64,000 nt of DNA from Janthinobacterium agaricidamnosum NBRC 102515 = DSM 9628 (lineage in GTDB: Bacteria > Pseudomonadota > Gammaproteobacteria > Burkholderiales > Burkholderiaceae_D). The position numbers were made by a program, and so were the translations under genes. This document shows positions 18,129 to 27,414 of this stretch, piece after piece; position 1 is the stretch's first letter, and the number at the start of each line of letters is the position of its first letter. The notes below the pieces were generated by a model that saw only the letters and a program-made list of their open reading frames with translations, was not told where the DNA came from and ran no database searches. The stretch lies in assembly GCF_000723165.1 (NCBI RefSeq), contig NZ_HG322949.1:1198025-1262024 (forward strand), in the 5' to 3' direction.

Positions 18129-18521
18129 TTACTTTTTCAGCGTTTTCAGCTGCATCAATTCTTCGCTGACGGCGCCGCTGACGATTTGTTCCATGGTTTC
18201 TTGCAAGCCGTTGCGGATGTCGCCGCTCAAGTTGTCCAGCGCCTGCCGCAGCACCTGGGCCATGCACTGTTCGAGCACGAAGTCGATTTTTCCCTGCAGT
18301 TGGCGCAAGATCCGCTCGGTCAGGCGTTGTTCCAGCAGCGCCCATTGCTGTTCATCCCAGCGGTGCAATGTTTCGCTTTCCAGTTGTCCGGCGCAATCGG
18401 CGGGTGGCGCCATGGCTGCCGCATTGGCTGCCATCTCGGCTGCCGGCTCCGCGGCCTCCGCTACGGCACTGAGTACTTCGGTCAATACCGGGATACTGGC
18501 GTCGAACACCGGCTGGTTCAT
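18129..18521 (-). CDS. Hypothetical protein translationally coupled to holC
   Basis: 130-aa protein of unknown function. Acidic, Ala-rich N-terminal half (residues about 15-45), then a helical, charged part with EQRLTERILRQLQGKIDFVL and repeated amphipathic helices that could form a coiled coil or bind another protein. No signal peptide or membrane segment. Its ATG overlaps the holC stop (ATGA, 18518-18521), and it seems to be the last gene of the folD-prlC-holC series. Coupling suggests a related role, but I know no function. Confidence 0.7.
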   Translation of the reverse strand: MNQPVFDASIPVLTEVLSAVAEAAEPAAEMAANAAAMAPPADCAGQLESETLHRWDEQQWALLEQRLTERILRQLQGKIDFVLEQCMAQVLRQALDNLSGDIRNGLQETMEQIVSGAVSEELMQLKTLKK

Positions 18522-18949
18522 GTTTTGCCTGCGACAAAGTGGGTGGGCTGCCAGGATTCCCGCTTGTAAAACGCATAGCGTTTGCGGCCGGCCTCGGCGT
18601 CCTGTTCTTCTTGCGACACGATTTCAAACACGCGCTGGAATTGCCCGAAATGGGCTGGCGTGTGCGACGACAGGTTGATCAGGATATCGTGGTGCGGCAA
18701 GGGGACGGTGGTGTCGTCGCTGTCGGTCAGCACGATCGGCGTGTGGGGCGCCAGCGCATCGCCGGCCAGCACATGCGGCAGGTAATCGGTGTCGGACAAG
18801 GTCCACAGCGCGCCATTCAAGGCCGCCAGTTGCTGCGCATCCTCGGCCAGCAGCACCACCTGATTGCGGGCCAGATAGGCTTTACGGACCAGGCGGCAGG
18901 CGTAGGCGATCTTGTCGGGGACGTTGGTATGGAAATCGATGCGTGTCAT
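18518..18949 (-). CDS. holC: DNA polymerase III subunit chi
   Basis: 143-aa clamp-loader accessory subunit, which links the replicase to single-strand binding protein. Family features: starts MTRIDFHTNVPDKIAYACRL, LVRKAYLARNQVVLLAED, WTLSDTDYLPHVLAGD, and DILINLSSHTPAHFGQFQRV. Fits the HolC length (about 140-150 aa). Lies 68 bp behind the DUF4124-glutaredoxin gene and overlaps the next gene by four bases. Confidence 0.93.
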   Translation of the reverse strand: MTRIDFHTNVPDKIAYACRLVRKAYLARNQVVLLAEDAQQLAALNGALWTLSDTDYLPHVLAGDALAPHTPIVLTDSDDTTVPLPHHDILINLSSHTPAHFGQFQRVFEIVSQEEQDAEAGRKRYAFYKRESWQPTHFVAGKT

Positions 18950-19017
18950 ATAAGAATAAAAGTGTCCGGGCGCGCTATGGTTAAACCGCTGTTATTAATT
19001 TTACACCTGGTCCGGCG

Positions 19018-19629
19018 TTAAAACTGAAAATTTGGCGGGGCGTTCAACGGTGGCGGTTTTTGCGATGGCAAGTCGTCCGGTTCAGGCTGGACTGCCGGCG
19101 CGGCGGCCGGCAGCGGCGGCGCGGCCGGCACGGTGGCCGCTGCTCGGTAGCCGGGCGGCAAGCGGCGTTGCGCCGGATAACTCGCGGCGCTCAAGGCCGC
19201 ATTCCACGCGCTGGCCTCGAAACCGCTGTGTTTATCATTGCCAACCAGCAGCAGCGGCAATTTGCCGGCGCCGCCGGCCCGGTTCAGCGCGGCCAAGTCG
19301 GCCGAACTGTCGACGGTTCTTTCCTGGAACGGAATGCCGCGCGCCTGCAACAGCGCGCGGCCCTGGTCGCACGCGTCGCACTGGTTGCCGGTGTACAACA
19401 CCACCGGGTGGCGCTTGACGGCGTCGGCCAGCGCGTACGGCAAACCGTTTGGCTCCGGCGCACTGTTATCGCCGGGCCGGACCTTGACCTTGGAAACGGA
19501 AGGCGGCGGGGGCGTGTCGCTGAAATGCCGGACGCCCTTGTCATCCTTCCATTCATAGACCTGGGCGCCGGCCGCCGCCGCTGCACATAGCAGCAACAGC
19601 AGCGGAGCCGGTTTCCAGGACATCTTCAT
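19018..19629 (-). CDS. Exported DUF4124 / glutaredoxin-like protein
   Basis: 203-aa exported protein. Signal peptide to about residue 22, then a DUF4124 segment (QVYEWKDDKGVRHFSDTPPP), then a glutaredoxin-like domain from about residue 72 with VVLYTGNQCDACDQGRALL, so a C-x-x-C (CDAC) redox site followed by FQERTVD. The tail is Pro/Ala-rich. Likely a periplasmic thiol-disulfide protein. Starts ten bases after the prlC stop and probably belongs to that operon. Start chosen at 19629; a second in-frame ATG (MSW) lies six bases on. Confidence 0.8.
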   Translation of the reverse strand: MKMSWKPAPLLLLLCAAAAAGAQVYEWKDDKGVRHFSDTPPPPSVSKVKVRPGDNSAPEPNGLPYALADAVKRHPVVLYTGNQCDACDQGRALLQARGIPFQERTVDSSADLAALNRAGGAGKLPLLLVGNDKHSGFEASAWNAALSAASYPAQRRLPPGYRAAATVPAAPPLPAAAPAVQPEPDDLPSQKPPPLNAPPNFQF

Positions 19630-19639
19630 TCCTGCGCGG

Positions 19640-21718
19640 TCAAGCCGCCATGCCGCTGTGGCGCAGCAAGGCGTCGATGCTCGGTTCGCGGCCGCGGAAG
19701 GCGGTGAATGATTCCAGCGCCGGCCGCGAACCGCCGACCGCCAGGATTTCTTGCTGGAAGCGTTTGCCGGTTTCAGCCGACATCACGCCGCCGCCCAGCG
19801 CGGCCGCTTCTTCAAACGCGCTGTACGCGTCGGCCGACAGCACTTCGGCCCATTTGTAGCTGTAATAACCGGCCGCGTAGCCGCCGGCGAAGATGTGGCC
19901 GAAGGCATTCTGGAAGCGGTTGTAGGCTGGCGGTATCATCACCGAGAACTTGCGCCGCACGTCGTCGATCACTTCCTGCACGGTCTTGCCGCTGTTTGGA
20001 TCGTAGTCGTAGTGCAAATGCATATCGTGCAGCGAAAACTCGACATGGCGCAGGGTTTGCAGGCCGGACTGGAAGTTCTTGGCTGCCAGCATCTTGTCGT
20101 ACAGTGCGCGCGGCAGCGGTTCGCCGGTCTTGACGTGGGCCGTCATGTGTTCCAGCACTTCCCATTCCCAGCAGAAATTTTCCATGAATTGCGACGGCAA
20201 TTCGACCGCATCCCATTCGACGCCGAGGATGCCGGACACGCTGATTTCATCGATCTGTGTCAGCATGTGGTGCAAGCCGTGGCCGAATTCGTGGAACAGC
20301 GTGATCACTTCATCGTGCGTGAACAGCGATGGCTGCAGTGCGCCGTCGATGACGGCCGGTTCGGTGAAATTGCAGGTCAGGTAGGCCACCGGGGTTTGCA
20401 GCTTGCCGTCCGGCATGCGGCGCCGGCCGCGCGCGTCGTCCATCCACGCGCCGCCAGCCTTGCCGGCGCGCGCGTACAGGTCGAGGTAGAACTGGCCGAC
20501 CAGCTCGCCATCGCGTTCGATGCGGTAGAAGCGCACCGATGGATGCCAGGTGCTGGCCTGGTCCGCGACGATGGAGACCGAGAACAGGCTTTGCACCACG
20601 CGGAACAGGCCGGCGATGACTTTGTGTTCAGGGAAGTATTGTTTGACTTCTTGGGCCGAAAAAGCGTAGCGGCGTTCTTGCAGTTTTTCCGACGCGTACG
20701 GCATGTCCCACGCGGCCAATTCGGCCAGGCCCAGTTCTTCGCTGGCGAAGGCGCGCAATTCGGTCAGGTCCTGTTCGGCGTACGGGCGCGCGCGGGTGGC
20801 CAGGTCTTCCAGGAAGGCGATCACCTGTTCCGGGCTTTGCGCCATCTTCGGCACCAGCGACACTTCGGCGAAGTTTTTATAACCGAGCATCCTGGCTTCT
20901 TCGTCGCGCAATCTCAGCAAGGTGCTGATGTTGGCCCCGTTGTCCCATTTATCTTTTTCGCTGAAATCGACGCCCATGTCGGACGCCTTGGTGGCGTTGG
21001 CGCGATAAATGGTTTCGCGCAGCGAGCGCTGGTCGGCGAATTGCAGGATCGGGTAATACGAGGGGAAATGCAGGCTGAACTGATAGCCTTGCTTGCCGTC
21101 TTTTTCGGCGGCGGCCCGGGCCGCGTGCCTGACGTCGTCCGGCAAGCCGGCCAGGTCGGCTTCGTCGGTCACCAGCAATGTATAGTCGTTGGTGGCGTCT
21201 AGCGTGTTTTCGGAAAAACGGGTCGAGGTGGCCGCGTGTTCTTCCTGGATCTCGGCAAAGCGTTCTTTCTTGTCCGCTGGTAATTCGGCGCCGCTCAGGC
21301 GGAAGCCGCGGATCGCCTGTTCGACGATGCGCTGGCGGGTGGCGCCCAGGGTGGCGAATTCCGGGCTCGCTTGCAGCGTCTTGAATTTGTCGAACAATAC
21401 TTCGTTCTGGCCCAGCTCGGTCCAGAATTCGGTGACCTTGGGCTGGTTTTCATTGTAGGCGGCGCGCAATTCAGGCGTATCGACCACGCCATTCAAATGG
21501 TTGACGATACTCCAGGCCCGGCCCAGAGTTTCTGAAACGTCATCTTGCGGCGCAACAAAATTGTCCCAGGTGACTTGCTCGGCGGGGCTGACCAGCCGCG
21601 CCACGGTGGCCCGCGCCTGTTCCAGCAAGGTGTCGATGGCCGGGGTGACGTGTTCCGGCTTGATGGCATCGAAACGCGGCAAGCCCGAGAAATCCAGCAA
21701 AGGGTTTTGAGTAGTCAT
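19640..21718 (-). CDS. prlC: Oligopeptidase A (M3 family metallopeptidase)
   Basis: 692-aa cytoplasmic zinc oligopeptidase that degrades short peptides, including signal peptide remnants. The zinc motif HEFGHGLHHM and the downstream ENFCWEWEVL glutamate helix are present, and the length fits PrlC (about 680 aa). An ATG 12 bases upstream (21730) is also in frame; GGAAAC lies just before the ATG at 21718, which is preferred. Lies 66 bp behind folD and ten bases ahead of the glutaredoxin-like gene. Confidence 0.96.
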   Translation of the reverse strand: MTTQNPLLDFSGLPRFDAIKPEHVTPAIDTLLEQARATVARLVSPAEQVTWDNFVAPQDDVSETLGRAWSIVNHLNGVVDTPELRAAYNENQPKVTEFWTELGQNEVLFDKFKTLQASPEFATLGATRQRIVEQAIRGFRLSGAELPADKKERFAEIQEEHAATSTRFSENTLDATNDYTLLVTDEADLAGLPDDVRHAARAAAEKDGKQGYQFSLHFPSYYPILQFADQRSLRETIYRANATKASDMGVDFSEKDKWDNGANISTLLRLRDEEARMLGYKNFAEVSLVPKMAQSPEQVIAFLEDLATRARPYAEQDLTELRAFASEELGLAELAAWDMPYASEKLQERRYAFSAQEVKQYFPEHKVIAGLFRVVQSLFSVSIVADQASTWHPSVRFYRIERDGELVGQFYLDLYARAGKAGGAWMDDARGRRRMPDGKLQTPVAYLTCNFTEPAVIDGALQPSLFTHDEVITLFHEFGHGLHHMLTQIDEISVSGILGVEWDAVELPSQFMENFCWEWEVLEHMTAHVKTGEPLPRALYDKMLAAKNFQSGLQTLRHVEFSLHDMHLHYDYDPNSGKTVQEVIDDVRRKFSVMIPPAYNRFQNAFGHIFAGGYAAGYYSYKWAEVLSADAYSAFEEAAALGGGVMSAETGKRFQQEILAVGGSRPALESFTAFRGREPSIDALLRHSGMAA

Positions 21719-21784
21719 CAGTGTTTCCATTTGGTCATGTGGGGCGCCCGCTTGCTGCGCCCCGCTATATTAGTAAGCCCCGTA

Positions 21785-22630
21785 TCAGATCCGTTCCGCC
21801 GCTTCCACCGTGTTCATCAGCAACATGGTGATGGTCATCGGACCGACGCCACCCGGTACCGGGGTGATGTGCGAAGCGACTTCCCTGACGCCGGCAAAGT
21901 CCACGTCGCCGCACAGCTTGCCGGCGTCGTCGCGGTTCATGCCGACGTCGATCACGATCGCGCCGGGGCGCACCATGTCGGCGGTCAGCGTGTTGCGGCG
22001 GCCGACGGCGGCGACCACGATATCGGCGTTGCGGGTGTAATGGCCCAGATCCGGGGTGGCACTATGGCAGATGGTGACGGTGGCGTTGGCTTGCAAGAGC
22101 AGCAGCGCCATTGGTTTGCCGACCGTGTTGCTGCGGCCGATCACTACCGCGTGCTTGCCGCGCAGATCGACGCCGGTGCTTTCGATCAGTTTCATGCAGC
22201 CATACGGGGTGCAAGGGCGGAAGCCCGGCAAGCCGGTCAGCAATTCGCCGGCGCTCAATACGGAATAACCGTCGACGTCCTTGGTGGTGGCGATCGCTTC
22301 GATCACTTTGTGCGGGTTGATGTGTTTTGGCAGCGGCATCTGCACCAGGATGCCGTGGATGGCCGGATCGGCGTTCAGCGCGGCGATGCGTTCCAGCAAG
22401 GCGGCTTCGCTCAGGTCGGCTTCGTATTTTTCCAGTACCGAGTGGAATCCGACGTCGCCGCACGCCTTGACCTTGTTGCGCACATATACCTGGCTGGCAG
22501 GATCTTCTCCGACCAGTATCACGGCCAGGCCCGGCTGGCTGCCCTTGGCGGTCAGCGCGGCGGCGCGCGTGGCGATTTCGGCGCGCAGTTTTTGGGAGAG
22601 TTGGATTCCGTCTATCAATTGAGCTGGCAT
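21785..22630 (-). CDS. folD: Methylene-THF dehydrogenase/cyclohydrolase FolD
   Basis: 281-aa cytoplasmic bifunctional enzyme of one-carbon metabolism: 5,10-methylene-THF to methenyl-THF to 10-formyl-THF. Seen: [20 protein letters not shown] with the catalytic Lys, [18 protein letters not shown] (NADP loop) and [15 protein letters not shown] at the C-terminus. An upstream frame reaches 22708; the family start [19 protein letters not shown] gives 22630. Divergent from aceE across 288 bp. Confidence 0.97.
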   Translation of the reverse strand: MPAQLIDGIQLSQKLRAEIATRAAALTAKGSQPGLAVILVGEDPASQVYVRNKVKACGDVGFHSVLEKYEADLSEAALLERIAALNADPAIHGILVQMPLPKHINPHKVIEAIATTKDVDGYSVLSAGELLTGLPGFRPCTPYGCMKLIESTGVDLRGKHAVVIGRSNTVGKPMALLLLQANATVTICHSATPDLGHYTRNADIVVAAVGRRNTLTADMVRPGAIVIDVGMNRDDAGKLCGDVDFAGVREVASHITPVPGGVGPMTITMLLMNTVEAAERI

Positions 22631-22790
22631 GGTATAGGCTGGTGGGATTGAAGAAAACGCCATTATAAGGTCTGGAGCCGGGCGCGATGATTTTTGCCTC
22701 TGCCACAAGATAGATTTTCTGCCAAAAAATGCGGCACTGCACCATTTTTCTCATAGGTGAATTCCACAATGTGAAAAGCTATACCGTAAT

Positions 22791-22819
22791 TTGAAAAAGC
22801 AGGAATGACCTGTTAGAAT
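22791..22819 (+). promoter_or_regulatory. Sigma-70 promoter of the PDH operon
   Basis: TTGAAA at 22791-22796 and TAGAAT at 22814-22819 with a 17-base spacer, about 100 bases upstream of the aceE ATG, in the folD/aceE gap. The AT-rich stretch beyond it (TTATTAGTAAATAAT) would be leader. Read from sequence alone. Confidence 0.65.
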
Positions 22820-22918
22820 CCCAGCACTAATCTACATTATTAGTAAATAATCAGCGAAATACCGTCCGACAGCGATCAGGAAATCGGGGTGGGGCGCTCA
22901 CAAAAGGAGACTCAGCAG

Positions 22919-25615
22919 ATGTCAGAGCAAATCAATCAGGTGACGGCGCAACCCGCCCTGGACCCGGATACGCAGGAAACCAAAGAATGGCTGGACGCGC
23001 TTGAAGCGGTGCTGGAAAATGAAGGCCCCGAGCGCGCGCACTACCTGATGGAAAAGCTGGTCGATCTGGCGCGCCGCCGCGGCTCGCAAATCCCGTTCTC
23101 CAGCAATACCGCCTACGTCAACACCATCCCGACCCACCTCGAAGCACACTGCCCGGGCAACCTGGAATACGAAGAGCGCCTGCGCTCGTGGATGCGCTGG
23201 AACGCGATGGCGATGGTGGTCAAGGCCAACCGCGCCGACGGCGACCTGGGCGGCCACTTGTCGAGCTTCGCCTCGCTGGCCAATATGCTGGGCATCGGCT
23301 TCAACCATTTTTGGCACGCGCCGACCCTTGATCACGGCGGTGACCTGCTGTACATCCAGGGTCACTCGTCGCCCGGCATCTACGCGCGAGCCTTCCTCGA
23401 AGGCCGCTTGAGCGAAGACCAGTTGCTGAACTTCCGCAAGGAAGTCGACGGCAAGGGCCTGTCCTCGTACCCGCATCCTAAATTGATGCCGGACTTTTGG
23501 CAGTTCCCGACCGTGTCGATGGGCCTCGGGCCGCACATGGCGATCTACCAGGCGCGCTTCCTGAAGTACCTGCACGCACGCGGCATCGCCAAGACCGACA
23601 ACCGCAAGGTGTGGGCATTCTGCGGCGACGGCGAGATGGACGAGCCGGAATCGCTGGGCGCGATCGGCCTGGCCGCGCGCGACATGCTGGACAACCTGGT
23701 CATCGTGGTCAACTGCAACCTGCAGCGCCTGGACGGCCCGGTACGCGGCAATACCAAGATCATCCAGGAACTGGAAGGCGAATTCCGCGGCGCCGGCTGG
23801 AACGTCGTCAAGGTCATCTGGGGTCCGGGCTGGGACGCGCTGCTGGCGCAAGACAAGGAAGGCATCCTGCAGCAAGTGATGATGGATACCGTCGACGGCG
23901 AGTACCAGAACTTCAAGGCCAAGGACGGCGCCTACGTGCGCAAGCACTTCTTCGGCAAGCATCCGAAGCTGCTGGAAATGGTCGCCAACATGAGCGACGA
24001 CGACATCTGGCGCCTGACCCGCGGCGGCCACGATCCGCACAAGATCTACGCCGCCTTCAAGGTCGCCCAGGAAACCAAGGGCCAGCCTACCGTGCTGCTG
24101 GTGAAAACCGTCAAGGGCTACGGCATGGGCAAGTCCGGCGAAGCGCGCAACACCGCGCACCAGACCAAGAAACTGGACGACGAGGCGATCCGCGAAATGC
24201 GCGACCGTTTCTCGCTGCCGATCCCGGACGACAAGCTGGCCGATATCCCGTTCTTCAAGCCTGCCGACGATGCGCCGGAAATGGTCTACCTGCACGAGCG
24301 CCGCAAGGCGCTGGGCGGCTACCTGCCGCAGCGCCGCCGGCAAGCGGAAGAAACCCTGCCGGTGCCGGCCCTGGACGTGTTCAAGAACGTGCTGGAAGCG
24401 ACGCCTGAAGGCCGTGAAATCTCGACCACCCAGGCCTTCGTGCGCGTCATTTCGACGCTGCTGAAAGACCCGAACCTGGGGCAGCGCGTGGTGCCTATCC
24501 TGGTCGATGAGTCGCGCACCTTCGGCATGGAGGGCCTGTTCCGCCAGATCGGCATCTACAACCCGAAAGGCCAGTTGTACGAGCCGGTCGATAAAGACCA
24601 GGTGATGTACTACCGCGAAGACAAGGCCGGCCAGATCCTGCAAGAAGGCATCAACGAAGCGGGCGGCATGAGCTCGTGGATCGCCGCCGCGACGTCGTAT
24701 TCGACCAACGACCGCATCATGATCCCGTTCTACACCTTCTACTCGATGTTCGGCTTCCAGCGCATCGGCGACCAGGTGTGGGCCGCCAGCGACATGCGCG
24801 CACGCGGCTTCCTGATGGGCGGCACCGCCGGCCGCACCACGCTGAACGGCGAAGGCTTGCAGCACGAAGACGGCCACAGCCATATCTTCGCCGCGACCAT
24901 CCCGACCTGCATGCCGTACGATCCGACCTTCAGCCATGAAGTCGCGGTCATCATCCAGGACGGCTTGCGCCGCATGGTCGCCAACCAGGAAGATGTGTTC
25001 TACTACATCACGATCATGAACGAGAACTACGCCCAGCCAGGCATCAAGCCAGGCCAGGAAGCGGGTATCTTGAAGGGCATGTACAAGCTGCAGGAAGGTC
25101 AGGCCGACGCCAAGCTGCGCGTGCAGCTGATCGGTTGCGGCACCATCCTGCGCGAATCGATCGCCGCCGCCGAATTGTTGCAAAGCGACTGGGGCGTGGC
25201 CGCCGATATCTGGTCGGCGCCATCGCTGACGCTGGTGGCCCGCGACGGCCAGGACGCCGAACGCTGGAACATGGTCAACCCTAGCCAGCCGCAACGCGTG
25301 CCGTACGTCACGTCGCTGCTGCAGGACAGCCAGGGCCCGATCGTCGCCACCACCGACTACATGCGCGCATTCGCCGAACAGATCCGCGCCTTCATGCCGA
25401 AGGGCCGCACCTATAAAGTGCTGGGCACCGATGGTTTCGGCCGCTCGGACAGCCGCGAGAAACTGCGCGAGTTCTTTGAAGTGAACCGTTATTATGTGAC
25501 GGTCGCGGCATTGAAATCGCTGGCCGACGAAGGCAAGATCGAGGTTGCGGTGGTGGAGCAGGCGATTGCCAAGTACGGCATCAACGCCAACAAGCCAAAT
25601 CCGGTGACCCAGTAA
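22919..25615 (+). CDS. aceE: Pyruvate dehydrogenase E1 component
   Basis: 898-aa homodimeric-type E1 that decarboxylates pyruvate on thiamine diphosphate and acetylates the E2 lipoyl groups. The ThDP motif is intact (GDGEMDEPESLGAI, then NCNLQRLDGPVRGN), and SHSSPGIYARAF plus the C-terminal KYGINANKPNP are typical. The frame opens at 22889; AAGGAG at 22904-22909, nine bases before MSEQINQVTA, fixes 22919. First gene of aceE-aceF-lpdA; 100 bp with a nested stem-loop separate it from aceF. Confidence 0.98.
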   Translation: MSEQINQVTAQPALDPDTQETKEWLDALEAVLENEGPERAHYLMEKLVDLARRRGSQIPFSSNTAYVNTIPTHLEAHCPGNLEYEERLRSWMRWNAMAMVVKANRADGDLGGHLSSFASLANMLGIGFNHFWHAPTLDHGGDLLYIQGHSSPGIYARAFLEGRLSEDQLLNFRKEVDGKGLSSYPHPKLMPDFWQFPTVSMGLGPHMAIYQARFLKYLHARGIAKTDNRKVWAFCGDGEMDEPESLGAIGLAARDMLDNLVIVVNCNLQRLDGPVRGNTKIIQELEGEFRGAGWNVVKVIWGPGWDALLAQDKEGILQQVMMDTVDGEYQNFKAKDGAYVRKHFFGKHPKLLEMVANMSDDDIWRLTRGGHDPHKIYAAFKVAQETKGQPTVLLVKTVKGYGMGKSGEARNTAHQTKKLDDEAIREMRDRFSLPIPDDKLADIPFFKPADDAPEMVYLHERRKALGGYLPQRRRQAEETLPVPALDVFKNVLEATPEGREISTTQAFVRVISTLLKDPNLGQRVVPILVDESRTFGMEGLFRQIGIYNPKGQLYEPVDKDQVMYYREDKAGQILQEGINEAGGMSSWIAAATSYSTNDRIMIPFYTFYSMFGFQRIGDQVWAASDMRARGFLMGGTAGRTTLNGEGLQHEDGHSHIFAATIPTCMPYDPTFSHEVAVIIQDGLRRMVANQEDVFYYITIMNENYAQPGIKPGQEAGILKGMYKLQEGQADAKLRVQLIGCGTILRESIAAAELLQSDWGVAADIWSAPSLTLVARDGQDAERWNMVNPSQPQRVPYVTSLLQDSQGPIVATTDYMRAFAEQIRAFMPKGRTYKVLGTDGFGRSDSREKLREFFEVNRYYVTVAALKSLADEGKIEVAVVEQAIAKYGINANKPNPVTQ

Positions 25616-25626
25616 TCGTTTTTGCG

Positions 25627-25684
25627 GGCTCCCTGACAACCGTGCCGTGCGGCGTAATAACGCCGCGGCCGGCTGCAGGGAGCC
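25627..25684 (+). other. Nested stem-loop between aceE and aceF
   Basis: Outer stem GGCTCCCTG (25627-25635) / CAGGGAGCC (25676-25684), inner stem GCGGCGT (25649-25655) / ACGCCGC (25660-25666). No T-run directly behind, so not a classical terminator; it may stabilise or divide the transcript and set the E1:E2 ratio. Confidence 0.55.
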
Positions 25685-25715
25685 TTTCTGACACTATAAG
25701 AACGGAGCACACGCT

Positions 25716-27404
25716 ATGAGCATTGTGGAAGTGAAAGTCCCGGATATCGGCGATTTCAAGGAAGTGGAGATCATCGAACTGATGGTCAAGGTTGGCGATA
25801 CGATCAAGGTCGATCAATCCCTCATCACCGTCGAATCCGACAAGGCCAGCATGGAAATTCCATCGAGCCACGCCGGCGTCATCAAGGAAATCAAGGTCAA
25901 GGTCGGCGAGAAAGTCGCCGAAGGTTCGCTGTTGCTGGTACTGGAAGCTGAAGGCGCCGCAGCAGCGCCGGCTACCGCACCGGCTACCGCGCCGGCTGCC
26001 GCACCGGCTACCGCTCCCGCCGCCGCGCCAGCGCCAGCCGCAGCAGCGCCTGCGGCCGCTGCTCCTGCGCCAGCCGTTAGCGGCGGCCTGGTCGAAGTCA
26101 AGGTGCCGGATATCGGCGACTTCAAGGAAGTCGAAGTCATCGAACTGATGGTCAAGGTGGGCGACACCGTCAAGGTCGACCAGTCGCTGGTGACGGTGGA
26201 ATCCGACAAGGCCAGCATGGAAATCCCGTCCAGCCACGCCGGTGTCGTCAAGGAACTGAAAATCAAGGTTGGCGACAAGGTCGCCGAAGGCAGCCTGGTG
26301 CTGGTCCTGGAAGCCAGCGCTGGCGCACCCGCCGCCGCGCCAGCCGCCGCACCGGCTCCGGCTGCCGCCGTCGCGGCCCCGGCCGCTGCCGCCCCTGTCG
26401 CCGCCGCGGCGCCTGTGGCTGCCCCTGCGCCAGCCGCCGCGTCTGCCGTCAACGGCAAGCTGGCGCACGCATCGCCATCGATCCGCAAGTTCGCGCGCGA
26501 ACTGGGCGTCGAGCTGGCCCGCGTGGGCGGTTCCGGTCCGAAAGGCCGCATCACCCAGGAAGACGTGCAGAATTTCGTCAAGGGCGTGATGTCGGGCGCC
26601 GTCGCCGCGCCAGGTGCTGCCAATGCGGCGCCGGTCGCCAAGGCCGGTTCCGGCGTGGGCCTGGACTTGCTGCCATGGCCGTCGCTGGACTTCAGCAAAT
26701 TCGGCGCCACCGAATTGCTGCCGCTGTCGCGCATCAAGAAAATCAGCGGCCCCAACCTGCACCGCAACTGGGTCATGATCCCGCACGTCACCCAGTTCGA
26801 CGAAGCCGACGTGACCGACCTGGAAGCGTTCCGCGTCGACACCAACGCCGCCAACGCCAAGAACAAGGATGCCGCCAAGCTGACCATGCTGGCGTTCGTC
26901 ATCAAGGCGTCGGTCGCCGCGCTGAAGAAATTCCCGGCATTTAACGCTTCGCTGGACCCCAAGGGCGAAAACCTGATCTTGAAGCAGTACTACAACATCG
27001 GCTTCGCGGCCGACACGCCGAACGGCCTGGTGGTTCCTGTGATCAAGAACGCGGACCAGAAGAGCGTGACGCAAATCGCCAGGGAAATGACCGATTTGTC
27101 GCTGCAAGCGCGCGAAGGCAAGCTGAAACCGGCCGACATGCAGGGCGCCAGCTTCACCATCTCGTCGCTGGGCGGCATTGGCGGCACGCATTTCACGCCG
27201 ATCGTCAATGCGCCGGAAGTGGCCATCCTGGGCCTGTCGAAAGCGTCGATCAAGCCGGTATGGGACGGCAAGGCCTTCCAGCCGCGCCTGATGATGGGCA
27301 CCTCGCTGTCCTACGATCACCGGGTGGTCGACGGCGCGATGGGCGCGCGGTTCTCGGTGTACCTCGGCGAAGTGCTGGCCGACATGCGCAAAATTCTGCT
27401 GTAA
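25716..27404 (+). CDS. aceF: PDH E2, dihydrolipoyllysine acetyltransferase
   Basis: 562-aa core of the complex, moving acetyl from lipoyl to CoA. Two lipoyl domains (about residues 1-80 and 124-205), each with the lipoylated Lys in [16 protein letters not shown]; long Ala/Pro linkers between; a peripheral-subunit-binding domain ([14 protein letters not shown] to RITQEDV, about 248-285); then the catalytic domain from about 330 with [17 protein letters not shown], whose His (about 534) and Asp are catalytic. Ten bases before the lpdA ATG. The second lipoyl domain is almost identical in DNA to that of lpdA. Confidence 0.98.
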   Translation: MSIVEVKVPDIGDFKEVEIIELMVKVGDTIKVDQSLITVESDKASMEIPSSHAGVIKEIKVKVGEKVAEGSLLLVLEAEGAAAAPATAPATAPAAAPATAPAAAPAPAAAAPAAAAPAPAVSGGLVEVKVPDIGDFKEVEVIELMVKVGDTVKVDQSLVTVESDKASMEIPSSHAGVVKELKIKVGDKVAEGSLVLVLEASAGAPAAAPAAAPAPAAAVAAPAAAAPVAAAAPVAAPAPAAASAVNGKLAHASPSIRKFARELGVELARVGGSGPKGRITQEDVQNFVKGVMSGAVAAPGAANAAPVAKAGSGVGLDLLPWPSLDFSKFGATELLPLSRIKKISGPNLHRNWVMIPHVTQFDEADVTDLEAFRVDTNAANAKNKDAAKLTMLAFVIKASVAALKKFPAFNASLDPKGENLILKQYYNIGFAADTPNGLVVPVIKNADQKSVTQIAREMTDLSLQAREGKLKPADMQGASFTISSLGGIGGTHFTPIVNAPEVAILGLSKASIKPVWDGKAFQPRLMMGTSLSYDHRVVDGAMGARFSVYLGEVLADMRKILL

Positions 27405-27414
27405 GGAGCGATTG

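Noticed and set aside
22922..25639. Open frame of about 900 codons on the minus strand opposite aceE
   Set aside because: Mirror of aceE codon bias; no motif, no ribosome site, no family. The PDH E1 reading is certain.
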